A stretch of DNA of 64,000 bases from Nocardia arthritidis (GCF_011801145.1 NZ_CP046172.1:7316001-7380000); one strand, 5' to 3'; counted from the stretch's first letter, positions 19,720 through 28,708 are shown. The notes: generated from the letters alone by a model not told the origin. A program made the numbers and translations.

Positions 19720-21177
19720 ATGTACGAATACGAGTCTTTGAACAAGCAATTCATCGATGGCGAATGGGTTTCCGGGACGGGTACCACCGTCCTCGTGGAC
19801 ACCAACCCGTACGACGACACGGTGCTCACCAAATTGCAGGGCGCGACGACGGCCGATGTCGACCGGGCATACGCAGCCGCCGCGGCGGCCCAAACGGCCT
19901 GGGCGGCAACGAATCCCTTCGAGCGGCGGCTGGTGCTGGAGAACGTGGTGCGCGAGGTCGAGACGCACCGGGCCGATATCGCGCGGCTGATCACCGAGGA
20001 GACCGGCGGCACCGTCATCAAGACCGCGGTGGAGATCGACCTGGCGCTGCAGATGTTGCGGGAGGCGGTGACGCTTCCGGTCCGGATGGAGGGCCGCATC
20101 ATGCCGTCACCGCTGCCGGACCGGGAGAACCTGGTGTACCGGGAGCCGGTCGGCGTCGTTTCGGTGATCGGGCCGTTCAACTTCCCGTTCCTGCTGGCGC
20201 TGAAGTCGGTCGCGCCCGCGCTGGCCGTCGGTAACGCGGTCGTGGTCAAACCGCACGAGCAGACCCCGATCCTGGGCGGGACCATCCTGGCGGAGATCTT
20301 CCGGCGGGCCGGTCTGCCCGACGGCGTGCTCAACGTGATCGTTGCCGATATCGCCGAACTGGGCGATTCGTTCATCACCCACCCCATCCCCCGGGTCATC
20401 TCCTTCACCGGTTCGACGACGGTGGGCGCGCACATCGGCGAGGTCGCCGCCCGGCACTTCAAGCGTTCGGTGCTCGAACTGGGCGGCAACAGCGCATTGA
20501 TCGTGCTCGAGGACGCCGATCTGGAATTGGCCGTCGACGCGGCGGTGTTCAGCAGGTTCACCCACCAGGGTCAGATCTGTCTGTCGGCAAATCGGCTGGT
20601 GGTCGCCAGGCCGGTATACGACCGGTTCGTCGAGGGTTATCTCCGCAAGGTCGAATCGCTGCCGGTCGGGGATCCAAGGGATCCGGCCACCATCGTCGGA
20701 CCGCTCATCAGCGACCGCCAGGCCGATACCGTCGAATCGCTCATCGAACAGGCCATCGCCGGTAACGCGACCGCCCTGGTGCGCGGCGTCCGCAGCGGCC
20801 GCGTGCTCGCACCGACGGTCCTGGCCGAGGTGACCACCGATATGCCGATCTCCCGCGAGGAACTGTTCGGCCCGGTGGCCCTCGTCATGGCTGCCGGCGA
20901 CGAGGACGACGCGATCCGCATCGCGAACGCGACCCCCTTCGGCTTGAGCGGCGCCGTGCATTCCCGCGATATCGACCGCGCCATCAGGGTGGCTCGCCGG
21001 ATCGACAGCGGGATGGTCCATGTCAACGACGGCACCATCCACGACGAACCGAATGTGCCCTTCGGCGGCGAGAAGTCCTCCGGGGTCGGCAGGCTCAACG
21101 GCGAGTCGTCGCTGGCGGAATTCACCACCCTCAAATGGATCTCGGTCAACCGCGGTCGTCGTCAATTCCCTTACTGA
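19720..21177 (+). CDS. Aldehyde dehydrogenase family protein
   Basis: 485 residues from the ATG at 19720, preceded by GGGAAGG. Motifs seen: GPFNFPFLLALKSVAPALA (substrate/cofactor Asn), FTGSTTVG (cofactor loop), LELGGNSALIVL (general base Glu) and HQGQICLSANR (catalytic Cys). NAD(P)-dependent oxidation of an aldehyde is expected. The closest impression is benzaldehyde/vanillin-type dehydrogenases, but the substrate is uncertain. A canonical terminator follows 16 bases after the stop. Confidence 0.92.
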   Translation: MYEYESLNKQFIDGEWVSGTGTTVLVDTNPYDDTVLTKLQGATTADVDRAYAAAAAAQTAWAATNPFERRLVLENVVREVETHRADIARLITEETGGTVIKTAVEIDLALQMLREAVTLPVRMEGRIMPSPLPDRENLVYREPVGVVSVIGPFNFPFLLALKSVAPALAVGNAVVVKPHEQTPILGGTILAEIFRRAGLPDGVLNVIVADIAELGDSFITHPIPRVISFTGSTTVGAHIGEVAARHFKRSVLELGGNSALIVLEDADLELAVDAAVFSRFTHQGQICLSANRLVVARPVYDRFVEGYLRKVESLPVGDPRDPATIVGPLISDRQADTVESLIEQAIAGNATALVRGVRSGRVLAPTVLAEVTTDMPISREELFGPVALVMAAGDEDDAIRIANATPFGLSGAVHSRDIDRAIRVARRIDSGMVHVNDGTIHDEPNVPFGGEKSSGVGRLNGESSLAEFTTLKWISVNRGRRQFPY

Positions 21178-21192
21178 TAACGCATTTTCACG

Positions 21193-21236
21193 GCCGAGAG
21201 CGCGGCACCGTCATGGTGTCGCGCTCTCGGCTTTTT
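21193..21236 (+). terminator. Intrinsic terminator after aldehyde dehydrogenase gene
   Basis: Arms GCCGAGAGCGCGGCACC and GGTGTCGCGCTCTCGGC (one G-T pair) with a short loop are followed by TTTTT. A near-identical hairpin occurs at 24783, so the two bracket the cassette at 21435-24779. Confidence 0.9.
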
Positions 21237-21434
21237 GAATTAGCCAACTGGATGCTTTTGGGACATCCGAGTAGTCGAGTCGCGTGTCCATATCACTCAC
21301 CGGACCGGTCGGTTCATCCAGCGGACCAGCACCAAACGATGCGTATACGGCTACGCGTGTCACTGCTGATATCCACGGCGACCGTTGTGGATCGGGTTTG
21401 CCAGAAGGGGCGACCCGACGTCGAAGGAGGAAAT

Positions 21435-23039
21435 ATGGCCGACATCGCAGGACTGGGCGCGCTGCAAAAAGCGCTCCTGTCCGCAATTGATCAAGTGGGA
21501 GCGGTGATTTCGGATTCACTGCAGAACAATCCGGGAACGGTGTTCGTCTACCAGAAGCCGGGGCTCGCCGTGGATCCCAAGCGGTACCTGAACCCGTGGC
21601 TGCCGGAAGGGGATGTCTACGCGCTGATGGACAGTACCGGCCACACCGTGCCGGGCGCCGGATCGACGCCGGGTAAGCCGGGCACACCCGATCCGAATCT
21701 GCAGGCGTCCATTGCCGCCGCGGCGGCGACGGCGGATCTGGTCGACGACCATCTCGCGCTCGCTTCCCCCTTCGCGGCGAAGTCACTCGGCAGCGCGTCC
21801 ACGGCCTGGGGGGTCGTGCAGCAGGCGATCAGCGGCGATCCGCCGACGGCGCCGTCGAAGGATGTGCAGGACAAGATCAATATGGCCAGGAACCTGCTGT
21901 ATGTGAACGGCAGGGTCGGCAGGCCCACCCAGGGATACCAGGACTATCAATTCGCGGTGGACGCGCTGGCGAAGGCACGGAAGGCGAAGTCCGACGCCTT
22001 CTACAAGGCGATGGCCGATCCGGCGCTGGGGCAGGCGTGGCCGATGGACAGCGCGTCCTACGACAACGACATCCACCGGGCCGAAACCGATATGGCGGCC
22101 GCCGACCACGCCGATTCGAGCATGGCGTACTCGGAGGCAGCCGATTTCCTGTACTCGCAGGGCACCAGCATCATCGATGCCGCGGTTCGCGGGGTCAAGG
22201 ATCGCTGGTCCACCTACGGCGAGCTCGGGACCGCACGCGGCACCTTTCCGTTGACCATTCTCGATCCGCCGTCCTGGTGTGATGTGACCGATGACAGCTT
22301 CGGCGCGATGCAGCTCTCGGTCAGCAATTTCAGTTATGAGAGCGCCTCGGCGAACGGGTTCAGCGACAACTCGACGTCGTATTACAATGACTCCGGATCC
22401 AGCAACGGCGGTGGCGTCGGCATCGTCTGGGGACCGTTCAGTGCGACCGCCGGTCTCGACACCACCAGCGCCGACTACTACAACTCACAGTCGGCATCGC
22501 AGTCATCGGGCGGCGTGAACTGGGATCGTTCCCAGAGCGCATCGATCACCGGCGAGTACTTCGTGGTGAATGTCAAGCGGCCGTGGCTGTTCGAGGAGAT
22601 CTTCCGGATCAACAGCGGCTGGTACGTCAAGGACCAGCCGAAGAACTACATCAGCGATGGCACCAATAGCGCTGCCAACAACGGTAATTGGATGCCATCG
22701 CTGATCGTGCAGCTGCTCGTGGCCCGCAACCTGACCATCACCTGCGATGACTGGGGCGATGTCGGCACGCACTTCGCCAACGCGGCACAGTCGTCGAGCA
22801 GCAGCAGCCATACGGATTCGACGAGCTTCGCCGGTTCGGTCGGCATCTTCGGACTCGGCGGCACCTACAACCACAACGATTGGAACGCCAACGGCCAGTA
22901 TTTCCAGCACGACGATGGACAGCAGAGCTGGAGCTATCAGCAGTCGGGCAGCGGCGGCACGCTCGTCGTGCACGGCACCCAGATCGTCGGCTGGTTGGTG
23001 CGCGTCGTGCCCGCCTCCCCGCCGAAGGCGAGCAACTGA
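21435..23039 (+). CDS. Unrecognised beta-rich protein A of a three-gene cassette
   Basis: 534 residues; the ATG at 21435 has a perfect AAGGAGG site at 21424-21430. No signal peptide or membrane helix. Residues 1-280 are mainly helical with Ala-rich segments. From about residue 300 the protein becomes Ser/Asn/Tyr-rich with alternating polar and hydrophobic residues (around 311-370 and 445-510), flanking a core with VVNVKRPWLFEEIF (near 375) and PSLIVQLLVARNLTI (near 420), and ending in TQIVGWLVRVVP. The same core order occurs in the next gene, so they look like paralogous folds. The alternating strands could form amphipathic hairpins, but pore formation is inference. I do not recognise the family. 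Confidence 0.8.
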   Translation: MADIAGLGALQKALLSAIDQVGAVISDSLQNNPGTVFVYQKPGLAVDPKRYLNPWLPEGDVYALMDSTGHTVPGAGSTPGKPGTPDPNLQASIAAAAATADLVDDHLALASPFAAKSLGSASTAWGVVQQAISGDPPTAPSKDVQDKINMARNLLYVNGRVGRPTQGYQDYQFAVDALAKARKAKSDAFYKAMADPALGQAWPMDSASYDNDIHRAETDMAAADHADSSMAYSEAADFLYSQGTSIIDAAVRGVKDRWSTYGELGTARGTFPLTILDPPSWCDVTDDSFGAMQLSVSNFSYESASANGFSDNSTSYYNDSGSSNGGGVGIVWGPFSATAGLDTTSADYYNSQSASQSSGGVNWDRSQSASITGEYFVVNVKRPWLFEEIFRINSGWYVKDQPKNYISDGTNSAANNGNWMPSLIVQLLVARNLTITCDDWGDVGTHFANAAQSSSSSSHTDSTSFAGSVGIFGLGGTYNHNDWNANGQYFQHDDGQQSWSYQQSGSGGTLVVHGTQIVGWLVRVVPASPPKASN

Positions 23040-24115
23040 TGGCCCACAGCATCAACGAAATCGGCCAGCTGCTGGTGTCGGATCTGGCCACGGCGTACGG
23101 CATCGCCAATGCCCCCGACAAGGCCATGGCCTTCTTCCAGGGCGTTCCGGTGGACGACAAGATCGTCCAGAGCGGCAGGATCAACCCACTGCGGTTGGGG
23201 CAGTGGCTGGCTCTTTTCGACACCACGCCGATCCTGACCCCGGCGACGGCGGCCATCACGCCGCCTCCGGGCGGGGAGAGCGCGACGAGCTGGTATTCGG
23301 CGATCATCACCGGCGCACAGCCGCTCAATGCGACAAATCTTGCGGGACAGCAGTTCTCGACTCGATTGAATCACGACAAATCGCTGTTCGGACAGGTCAG
23401 CGTCGATGAGCCGCTGACCTGCGAGCCACCGGATTGGCCGATGCCGGGTACGCCGTATTGGCAGACCTGGAATTCGGCATCGCACACCACCACGACGACC
23501 GCACCGGGCAAAAATCTTGTGGCGGGTAGTGATTGGGCGATTCGCACCACGGAACCGGCCGCGACCGGCGGTGGTGGCGGCAGCAGCGGCGGTAGCGGTG
23601 AAATGCTGATGTCGGTCGCAGGCGGACCGCCGATCATCTGGAATCCCGGTCCTGGACACAACTTCGTCAACGACGACGGGCTGCTGCACGACGTCGGCCA
23701 GCCAACGACCGGCACCACGACGGACACCACAACGACGACGACCTCGGATATCACCATCCAGTTCGACTACATGCTGGTGAGTCTCACGCGGCAGGTCGCG
23801 GGCACGACCTGGTGGGATGACGTGCTGCTGAACGATCCCGCGTGGTATCTGCCCGGCTATCAGGCGGGCAAGTTGCTCGGGAGAGGGTCGGGCGGCGCGG
23901 TGCCCGTCCTGCCGTACGCACTGGTGCTCGCCAGGAACGCCGTCGTCACCGGCACCTGGGACAACCAGCAGAACACGACCCGCGTTGGCCCGCTTCGGGT
24001 TTCGGTCACCACCAGCGGCGACTCGGTCGCGGTCGGCTGGGCGGGCATGCAGGCCATCGCGCTGCTCGCCGATGTCCTGCCCGATCTGCCGCCCGAGGAC
24101 GATCCGGCCTCATGA
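23039..24115 (+). CDS. Unrecognised beta-rich protein B, related to protein A
   Basis: 358 residues; its ATG overlaps the previous stop (TGATG), so translation is coupled. It has no signal peptide. Thr-rich and Gly/Ser-rich low-complexity segments (near residues 150, 177-187 and 225-237) precede a core with ITIQFDYMLVSLTRQ (238), WWDDVLLNDPAWYLPG, VPVLPYALVLARNAVVTG (289) and a C-terminal GWAGMQAIALLADVLPDLPP. This matches the order of core segments in protein A (basic VKRPW or LTRQ strand, Trp-rich turn, LxxARNxxxT strand, hydrophobic strand ending VxPxxPP). The function is unknown; a hetero-oligomer of A and B is a reasonable guess. Confidence 0.78.
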   Translation: MAHSINEIGQLLVSDLATAYGIANAPDKAMAFFQGVPVDDKIVQSGRINPLRLGQWLALFDTTPILTPATAAITPPPGGESATSWYSAIITGAQPLNATNLAGQQFSTRLNHDKSLFGQVSVDEPLTCEPPDWPMPGTPYWQTWNSASHTTTTTAPGKNLVAGSDWAIRTTEPAATGGGGGSSGGSGEMLMSVAGGPPIIWNPGPGHNFVNDDGLLHDVGQPTTGTTTDTTTTTTSDITIQFDYMLVSLTRQVAGTTWWDDVLLNDPAWYLPGYQAGKLLGRGSGGAVPVLPYALVLARNAVVTGTWDNQQNTTRVGPLRVSVTTSGDSVAVGWAGMQAIALLADVLPDLPPEDDPAS

Positions 24116-24155
24116 ACGAAATCGACTGCTACACAATAAGAAGGAGGTGCCGGTG

Positions 24156-24779
24156 ATGACCGTCGAATTCGGCGACCACGCCTGGTACTGGAACGGCAAT
24201 GTCTCGTCCACCAAGAACATCCCACGCGCGCAATGGTTTCCGGGTAGCAATCCGAGCGACCCGACCGACTATCAGGGCCACGGCGTGGAGATCTACAACT
24301 ACGTGTTCTACGACAACAACGTGATCCTGCGGGGGCAGCCGCATCTGCGCCACGGCACCGGCAGCTACGCCTGGCTGAACAACAATCCGGGCAATCTCAC
24401 CGGCGTCGCGGGCGGCCCCGACTACGGCCAATATCCGGGAAAGTTCAACTGGCACAACTTCTTGATCTTCCCGGACTACGACACCGGATTTCTGGCCATC
24501 GGGTTGTTCCTGCAGAGCCCGGCCTATATCGACCTGTCCATCCAGGCGGCCTTCCGGAAATATGCCCCCGCCTCGGACGGTAACGATCCGGACACCTACG
24601 CCGCCGATGTCGCCGCGGCGGCGGGCGTCGACGTGTCCACCCCGATCAGCGACCTCACCGCCGAACAGATGTCGCTGCTGCAGAACAAGATCGCCCAGAT
24701 CGAGGGCGCCGTGCCCGGCGACACCCTCGCCTACGATTCGGACGACCTGCCGCAGGCGATCAAGGACCTGATCGCCTGA
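24156..24779 (+). CDS. Protein with phage-lysozyme-like NNPGN domain
   Basis: 207 residues; ATG at 24156 with AAGGAGG at 24141-24147. The central part carries WLNNNPGNLTG (near residue 74), FLIFPDYDTGFLAI (near 104), a helix, KYAPASDGNDPDTYAADV and a final SDLTAEQMSLLQNKIAQIEG. That layout matches the structural-protein/lysozyme-like domain of phage baseplates (NNPGN, then G-x-A, then WAPP-x-DN-x-Y). Those domains bind or cut peptidoglycan or glycans. There is no signal peptide. It is third in the cassette with proteins A and B and is followed by a terminator. Confidence 0.75.
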   Translation: MTVEFGDHAWYWNGNVSSTKNIPRAQWFPGSNPSDPTDYQGHGVEIYNYVFYDNNVILRGQPHLRHGTGSYAWLNNNPGNLTGVAGGPDYGQYPGKFNWHNFLIFPDYDTGFLAIGLFLQSPAYIDLSIQAAFRKYAPASDGNDPDTYAADVAAAAGVDVSTPISDLTAEQMSLLQNKIAQIEGAVPGDTLAYDSDDLPQAIKDLIA

Positions 24780-24782
24780 ACA

Positions 24783-24826
24783 GCCGAGAGCGCGACACCG
24801 CTGTGGTGTCGCGCTCTCGACCTTTG
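24783..24826 (+). terminator. Terminator after the three-gene cassette
   Basis: Arms GCCGAGAGCGCGACACC and GGTGTCGCGCTCTCGA, then CCTTTGTT. It is almost the same sequence as the hairpin at 21193-21236. It also lies at the 3' end of the convergent membrane gene and may serve both. Confidence 0.8.
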
Positions 24827-24827
24827 T

Positions 24828-25421
24828 TCACCTGCCCAGGCGACGACCTTCCAGGACCGCGGCGACGGCGTAGGCGGTGCCGCCCGCGATGGCCAGGACC
24901 CAGTAGAGCCCTGGGGTGCCGAAGAAGATCGCGGCGCCCCCGATGAGGGCGAGGCAGCTGCCGAGACCGTAGTGCAGCGTATTGCGGCGGGCCGCGCCCT
25001 CGGCGAGGTAGATCAGGCCGACGACGAGGGTGGCGCCGGTCGGCCAGAGCATGCCCTGCAGCGCGGGCGCGTCGACGGCGGCGCTCAGGCCGGTGATCAT
25101 CGCGAACAGGGCGGTGAAGCCGACGATCCAGGACAGTCCGAGCAGGTTGGCGCCGAGCCGCTCGGGCTTGCTCGCGCCGCGCTGAGCGCGACCCGCCGCG
25201 ATCATGGTCCGCACGGTGCCGACCGCGAGTCCGATGGCGAGCAGCGCGGTGGGCAGCCAACCGGGTAGGGCGAGCAATGGGTCGGCGCCTTTGGCGAGTG
25301 CGGCCGCACCGTGCCCGAAAAGGTAGGCGAAGGCGAAACCGATGTAGGCGGAACGGTTGTCGATCCGGCCCGATGGGCGGGCGGGTGCGGTGATCGGAGT
25401 GCTGAGGGCGGTGGCGTGCAT
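24828..25421 (-). CDS. Multi-pass integral membrane protein, unknown
   Basis: 197 residues from the ATG at 25421. Five or six hydrophobic helices are visible (for example AYIGFAFAYLFGHGAAAL, WLPTALLAIGLAVGTV, WIVGFTALFAMITGLSAA, GATLVVGLIYLAEGAA and VLAIAGGTAYAVAAVL). There are no recognisable transport or catalytic motifs. It is 92 bases downstream of the quinone-oxidoreductase-like gene on the same strand, so it may belong to the same TetR-controlled unit. Confidence 0.75.
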   Translation of the reverse strand: MHATALSTPITAPARPSGRIDNRSAYIGFAFAYLFGHGAAALAKGADPLLALPGWLPTALLAIGLAVGTVRTMIAAGRAQRGASKPERLGANLLGLSWIVGFTALFAMITGLSAAVDAPALQGMLWPTGATLVVGLIYLAEGAARRNTLHYGLGSCLALIGGAAIFFGTPGLYWVLAIAGGTAYAVAAVLEGRRLGR

Positions 25422-25513
25422 GGCGGAATCTCCGGGTGAGAGGTGGTTGGGCTCGAGGCGGCTGGCTAATCGCGGCATTGAGCAGGCACTGCCGGGCATT
25501 TCGTGCTGGTGAC

Positions 25514-26560
25514 TCAGGCCTCGGGGACGATGACGACCTTGCCGAGGACGGTCCGCGACTCGGCCAGCGCCAGCGCGGCGGCGGTCTCGGCCAGCGGGAA
25601 CCGTGCGGCGATCTGCGGGATCAGTGCGCCTTCCGCCACCAGCCGCAGCACCTGGGTGAGGTCGTCTGCGAGGCGGCGGCGGAAGGCGGCCGGGTTGGTG
25701 CGCTTGCCCGCCCAGAAGTTGTAGAAGTGCGCGCTCTTGCCGTTGGGCAGGTAGTTCCAGGCCAGCAGCCGGCCGAAAAGGGCCAGGATCGGCAGTTTCG
25801 CCGCACCCGCGTCATCCTTGGTCGACGCGGACCCGTAGTTGACCAGGGTGCCGCCCCGGCGCAGCAGCCGCCACGATTCCGTCAGGCCCGCGCCGCCGAC
25901 GTGGTCGAAGACGGCGTCGACGCCATCGGGGGCGATCTCCCGAATCCGCTGGTACATATTCGGGTCTCGGTAGTCGACCGGGATCGCGCCCAGCTCGCGC
26001 ACGGTGTGGTGATGACGGGCCGACGCCGTGCCGATCACGGTGATCCCGGCATGACGGGCCAGCTGAACCAGGGTGGAGCCGACGCCGCCGTTCGCCCCGA
26101 GCACCACGATGGTCGAACCGGCTCGGACACCGGCCGTGCGGTGCAGCATCTGCCAGGCGGTGACGCCGTTGACGACGACCGTCTCGGCGGCGGCCGCGTC
26201 CACCTCGTCCGGCACCGGCACCAGGTCCGCCGCGTCGATCAGCAGATGGCTGGCCCAGCCGCCGACCTTGGTGACCGCGGCGAAACGACGGCCCACCAGC
26301 GCGGTCGCCACACCCGGCCCGGTGGCGACGACCGTGCCGACCACGTCGTAGCCCGGCACGAACGGGAACGGCGGCTGATCGAAGTACTTGCCGAGCCGCA
26401 TCTGCTGTTCGGCGAACGACACTCCGGTGGCGTCCATCCGCAGCACCACCTGCCCATCGGCCGGGGCCGGGAGCTCACGTGTCCGAACCCGCAGGCCGTC
26501 CGGCTCGACCTTGCCGGGCAGGACGATCTCGGTGACGCGGGTGGCGGTGGTGCTGTTCAT
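25514..26560 (-). CDS. Zinc-free MDR family NADPH:quinone-type oxidoreductase
   Basis: 348 residues. The medium-chain reductase fold shows GVSFAEQQMRLGKY and PFVPGYDVVGTV in the GroES-like part and the nucleotide-binding stretch VVLGANGGVGSTLVQLARHAG. Typical catalytic zinc ligands are not evident, as in QOR-type enzymes. It probably reduces quinones or enones with NADPH. It is divergent from a TetR regulator with two palindromes in between, so control by that regulator and induction by a reactive small molecule are likely. Confidence 0.9.
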   Translation of the reverse strand: MNSTTATRVTEIVLPGKVEPDGLRVRTRELPAPADGQVVLRMDATGVSFAEQQMRLGKYFDQPPFPFVPGYDVVGTVVATGPGVATALVGRRFAAVTKVGGWASHLLIDAADLVPVPDEVDAAAAETVVVNGVTAWQMLHRTAGVRAGSTIVVLGANGGVGSTLVQLARHAGITVIGTASARHHHTVRELGAIPVDYRDPNMYQRIREIAPDGVDAVFDHVGGAGLTESWRLLRRGGTLVNYGSASTKDDAGAAKLPILALFGRLLAWNYLPNGKSAHFYNFWAGKRTNPAAFRRRLADDLTQVLRLVAEGALIPQIAARFPLAETAAALALAESRTVLGKVVIVPEA

Positions 26561-26588
26561 CGGGTTCCCCTAAGGATTCATCCGTTTG

Positions 26589-26602
26589 CTTACAGTCGTA
26601 AG
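26589..26602. promoter_or_regulatory. Probable TetR operator 1
   Basis: Palindrome CTTACAGTCGTAAG (five-base perfect arms) lies 29 bases upstream of the oxidoreductase start in the divergent intergenic region. It shares the CTTACAG half with operator 2. Confidence 0.6.
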
Positions 26603-26633
26603 GTAACTGATGTAAGCCAACTCACGCAAGGAC

Positions 26634-26645
26634 TTACAGCTGTAA
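26634..26645. promoter_or_regulatory. Probable TetR operator 2
   Basis: Perfect 12-base palindrome TTACAGCTGTAA, 23 bases before the regulator start. Its centre is 44 bases, about four helical turns, from operator 1. Confidence 0.65.
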
Positions 26646-26668
26646 ACTTCACGATGTATGGTTACGGC

Positions 26669-27316
26669 ATGAAGAAGACGGAGTCCGCCGTATCGACGCC
26701 CACCCGCGTCCGCAACCGCCGGGGCGAGGGGGCCAAGCTGCGCGACGAGATCATCGCCGCCGCCGCCGAAATACTCGATGAGGAAGGCGACGAGCGCGCG
26801 GTCACGCTGCGCTCGGTCGCCCGCAGGATCGGGATCGCCGCCCCATCGATCTATCCGCATTTCCCGGACCAGCCGGCCATCATGCTCGCGGTGGTCCGCC
26901 AGGAGTTCGACCGGCTCGCGGTCACCCTGCGCACGGCCGCGGACACCGGCGGCCGCGACCCCCGGCGACGACTTCTGGCCGCGTGCCACGCCTACTTGGA
27001 GCTGGCCCGAACCCACCCCGAGCGCTATCGCACCATGTTCGGCGGACTGTGGGTGCCGACCATCGGCGACAGCTCGATCAACGAGGAGGACCTGACCACC
27101 CTGGGTTCGGAAACACTGCAAATCATCGCCAACGAGCTCGGCGCCTGCGTCGCCGCCGGTCAGGCCACCAGCGATGATCTTTTCGCCGACGCGGTCGCGC
27201 TATGGCTCGGCCTGCACGGCCTGGCCCACCAGCGCGCCGTCACCGCCAGCTTTCCCTGGCCGGACGATATCGCCGAACGCATCATCGGCGCGCTGGCCCA
27301 CCTCGAGACCGCCTGA
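26669..27316 (+). CDS. TetR/AcrR family transcriptional regulator
   Basis: 215 residues from the ATG at 26669 (ATG 26654 is in frame too). The HTH is clear at residues 25-70: RDEIIAAAAEILDEEGDE and TLRSVARRIGIAAPSIYPHF. The C-terminal ligand domain matches the TetR_C_13/WHG-like group (LARTHPERYRTMFGG). It is divergent from the MDR oxidoreductase and almost certainly represses both promoters through the two palindromes. The ligand is unknown. Confidence 0.92.
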   Translation: MKKTESAVSTPTRVRNRRGEGAKLRDEIIAAAAEILDEEGDERAVTLRSVARRIGIAAPSIYPHFPDQPAIMLAVVRQEFDRLAVTLRTAADTGGRDPRRRLLAACHAYLELARTHPERYRTMFGGLWVPTIGDSSINEEDLTTLGSETLQIIANELGACVAAGQATSDDLFADAVALWLGLHGLAHQRAVTASFPWPDDIAERIIGALAHLETA

Positions 27317-27380
27317 ACGCGCGCCGATCCCAAGCCCCGCAGCAGGATTCGATGCCTGTACAACCTTCCGGGAATACGAT

Positions 27381-27394
27381 CGGACCACGGTCCG
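27381..27394. promoter_or_regulatory. Palindrome upstream of the flavin-dependent oxidoreductase gene
   Basis: CGGACCACGGTCCG is a perfect inverted repeat 51 bases before the GTG start at 27445. A TTGACA hexamer follows at 27408. It looks like a TetR- or MarR-type operator, but no regulator gene for it is obvious. Confidence 0.45.
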
Positions 27395-27444
27395 TTTAGT
27401 CGAGAGGTTGACATAGAAACTTCTTCCAGGGAAGGGCTCGAACA

Positions 27445-28455
27445 GTGGAACTGGGACTCACGACGTTCGCCGAGCGGTATCCCGCAGGCGACCGGCCCGC
27501 GCCGACCGCGGCCGAGCGGCTGCGTCAGGTGGTTGCGGAGGCGGAGGCCACCGAACGGGCCGGGCTCGATGTCTACGGCGTCGGCGAACATCACCGGAAG
27601 GATTTCGCCGCGTCCGCGCCCGCGGTGGTGCTCGCGACGATCGCCGGACGCACCGAACGCATCCGGCTCACCAGCGCGGTGAGCGTGCTCAGCTCGGACG
27701 ACCCGGTCCGGGTGTATCAGGAGTTCGCCACGCTCGACGGTCTGTCCAACGGCCGCGCGGAGCTGATGGCCGGACGCGGAAGCTTCACCGAAAGCTTTCC
27801 GCTCTTCGGCTACAACCTCGCCGACTACGACGAGCTGTTCGAGGAAAAACTGGCTCTGCTCTTGCACATTCGAGACGAGGGCCCGGTGACCTGGTCCGGC
27901 AAATTCCGCGCGCCGCTGCGCGACGCCATCGTCTATCCGCGCACCGACGACCGTCCGCTGCCGGTGTGGATCGCGGTGGGCGGCAGCCCCGAATCCGTCA
28001 TCCGCGCAGGGCTTCTCGGCCTGCCACTGGCCATCGCGATCATCGGCGGCGAACCGGCCCGCTTCAAACCGCTTGTCGATCTCTATCACCGCGCGCTGGC
28101 GGAAGGCGGGCACAAGCGGCAGCCGGTCGCGGTGCACGCGCACGGTTATATCGCCGATACCGAGGAACAGGCGATCGCGGACTTCTACGAGCCATATGCG
28201 TTGGCGATGAGCACAATTGGTCGCGAACGCGGCTGGGGCCCGATGACCCGCGCCCAGTTCGACGGATTGCGTTCGCCGCAGGGCTCGCTGTTCCTCGGCA
28301 CCCCGGATTATGTCGCCGAGAAGATCGCCGATATCCGCGACACCCTCGGACTGGATCGGTTCATGCTGCACAGCAGCGTCGGAACCATTCCCCACGAGAA
28401 GGTCCTCCGCAATATCGAACTTCTCGGTCAGAAGGTTGCGCCGCAAGTTCGTTGA
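27445..28455 (+). CDS. LLM-class flavin-dependent oxidoreductase
   Basis: 336 residues from GTG, with a CAGGGAAGG site upstream. A luciferase-like TIM barrel: MELGLTTFAERYP, GVGEHHRKDF (flavin-pocket His pair), RIRLTSAVSVLSSDDPVRVYQEFATLD and the RAELMAGRGSF stretch. It resembles the CE1758/Atu2307 subgroup. It probably uses reduced FMN and oxygen on an unknown substrate. A short in-frame echo of its C terminus is found 0.7 kb downstream. Confidence 0.9.
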   Translation: MELGLTTFAERYPAGDRPAPTAAERLRQVVAEAEATERAGLDVYGVGEHHRKDFAASAPAVVLATIAGRTERIRLTSAVSVLSSDDPVRVYQEFATLDGLSNGRAELMAGRGSFTESFPLFGYNLADYDELFEEKLALLLHIRDEGPVTWSGKFRAPLRDAIVYPRTDDRPLPVWIAVGGSPESVIRAGLLGLPLAIAIIGGEPARFKPLVDLYHRALAEGGHKRQPVAVHAHGYIADTEEQAIADFYEPYALAMSTIGRERGWGPMTRAQFDGLRSPQGSLFLGTPDYVAEKIADIRDTLGLDRFMLHSSVGTIPHEKVLRNIELLGQKVAPQVR

Positions 28456-28708
28456 CGCCAGCCGTCCCCCGTGTCGGGTGTCGAACCGTCTGGGGACTCG
28501 GCGGAGACCGATCGAGTGTGATTGGCGGACAGCACAATCAATCATTCCGGGCGGGTATTCGCTTGGTGCAGAACATAACTGGGGATTAAACGCCCCCGTG
28601 GCGCGGATAAAGTTACAGAGCGCCCGGGGACGGCTCCGGTGCCCGGCGTGATGAGGACGACCCGCCGAGTGGTCTGAATCCCTTTCCGACACAAGAGGGA
28701 GTTGTGTG

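Noticed and set aside
24828..25421. ABC-transporter permease
   Set aside because: The protein has several helices but no EAA loop or other transporter motif and no ATPase neighbour, so it is left as unknown.
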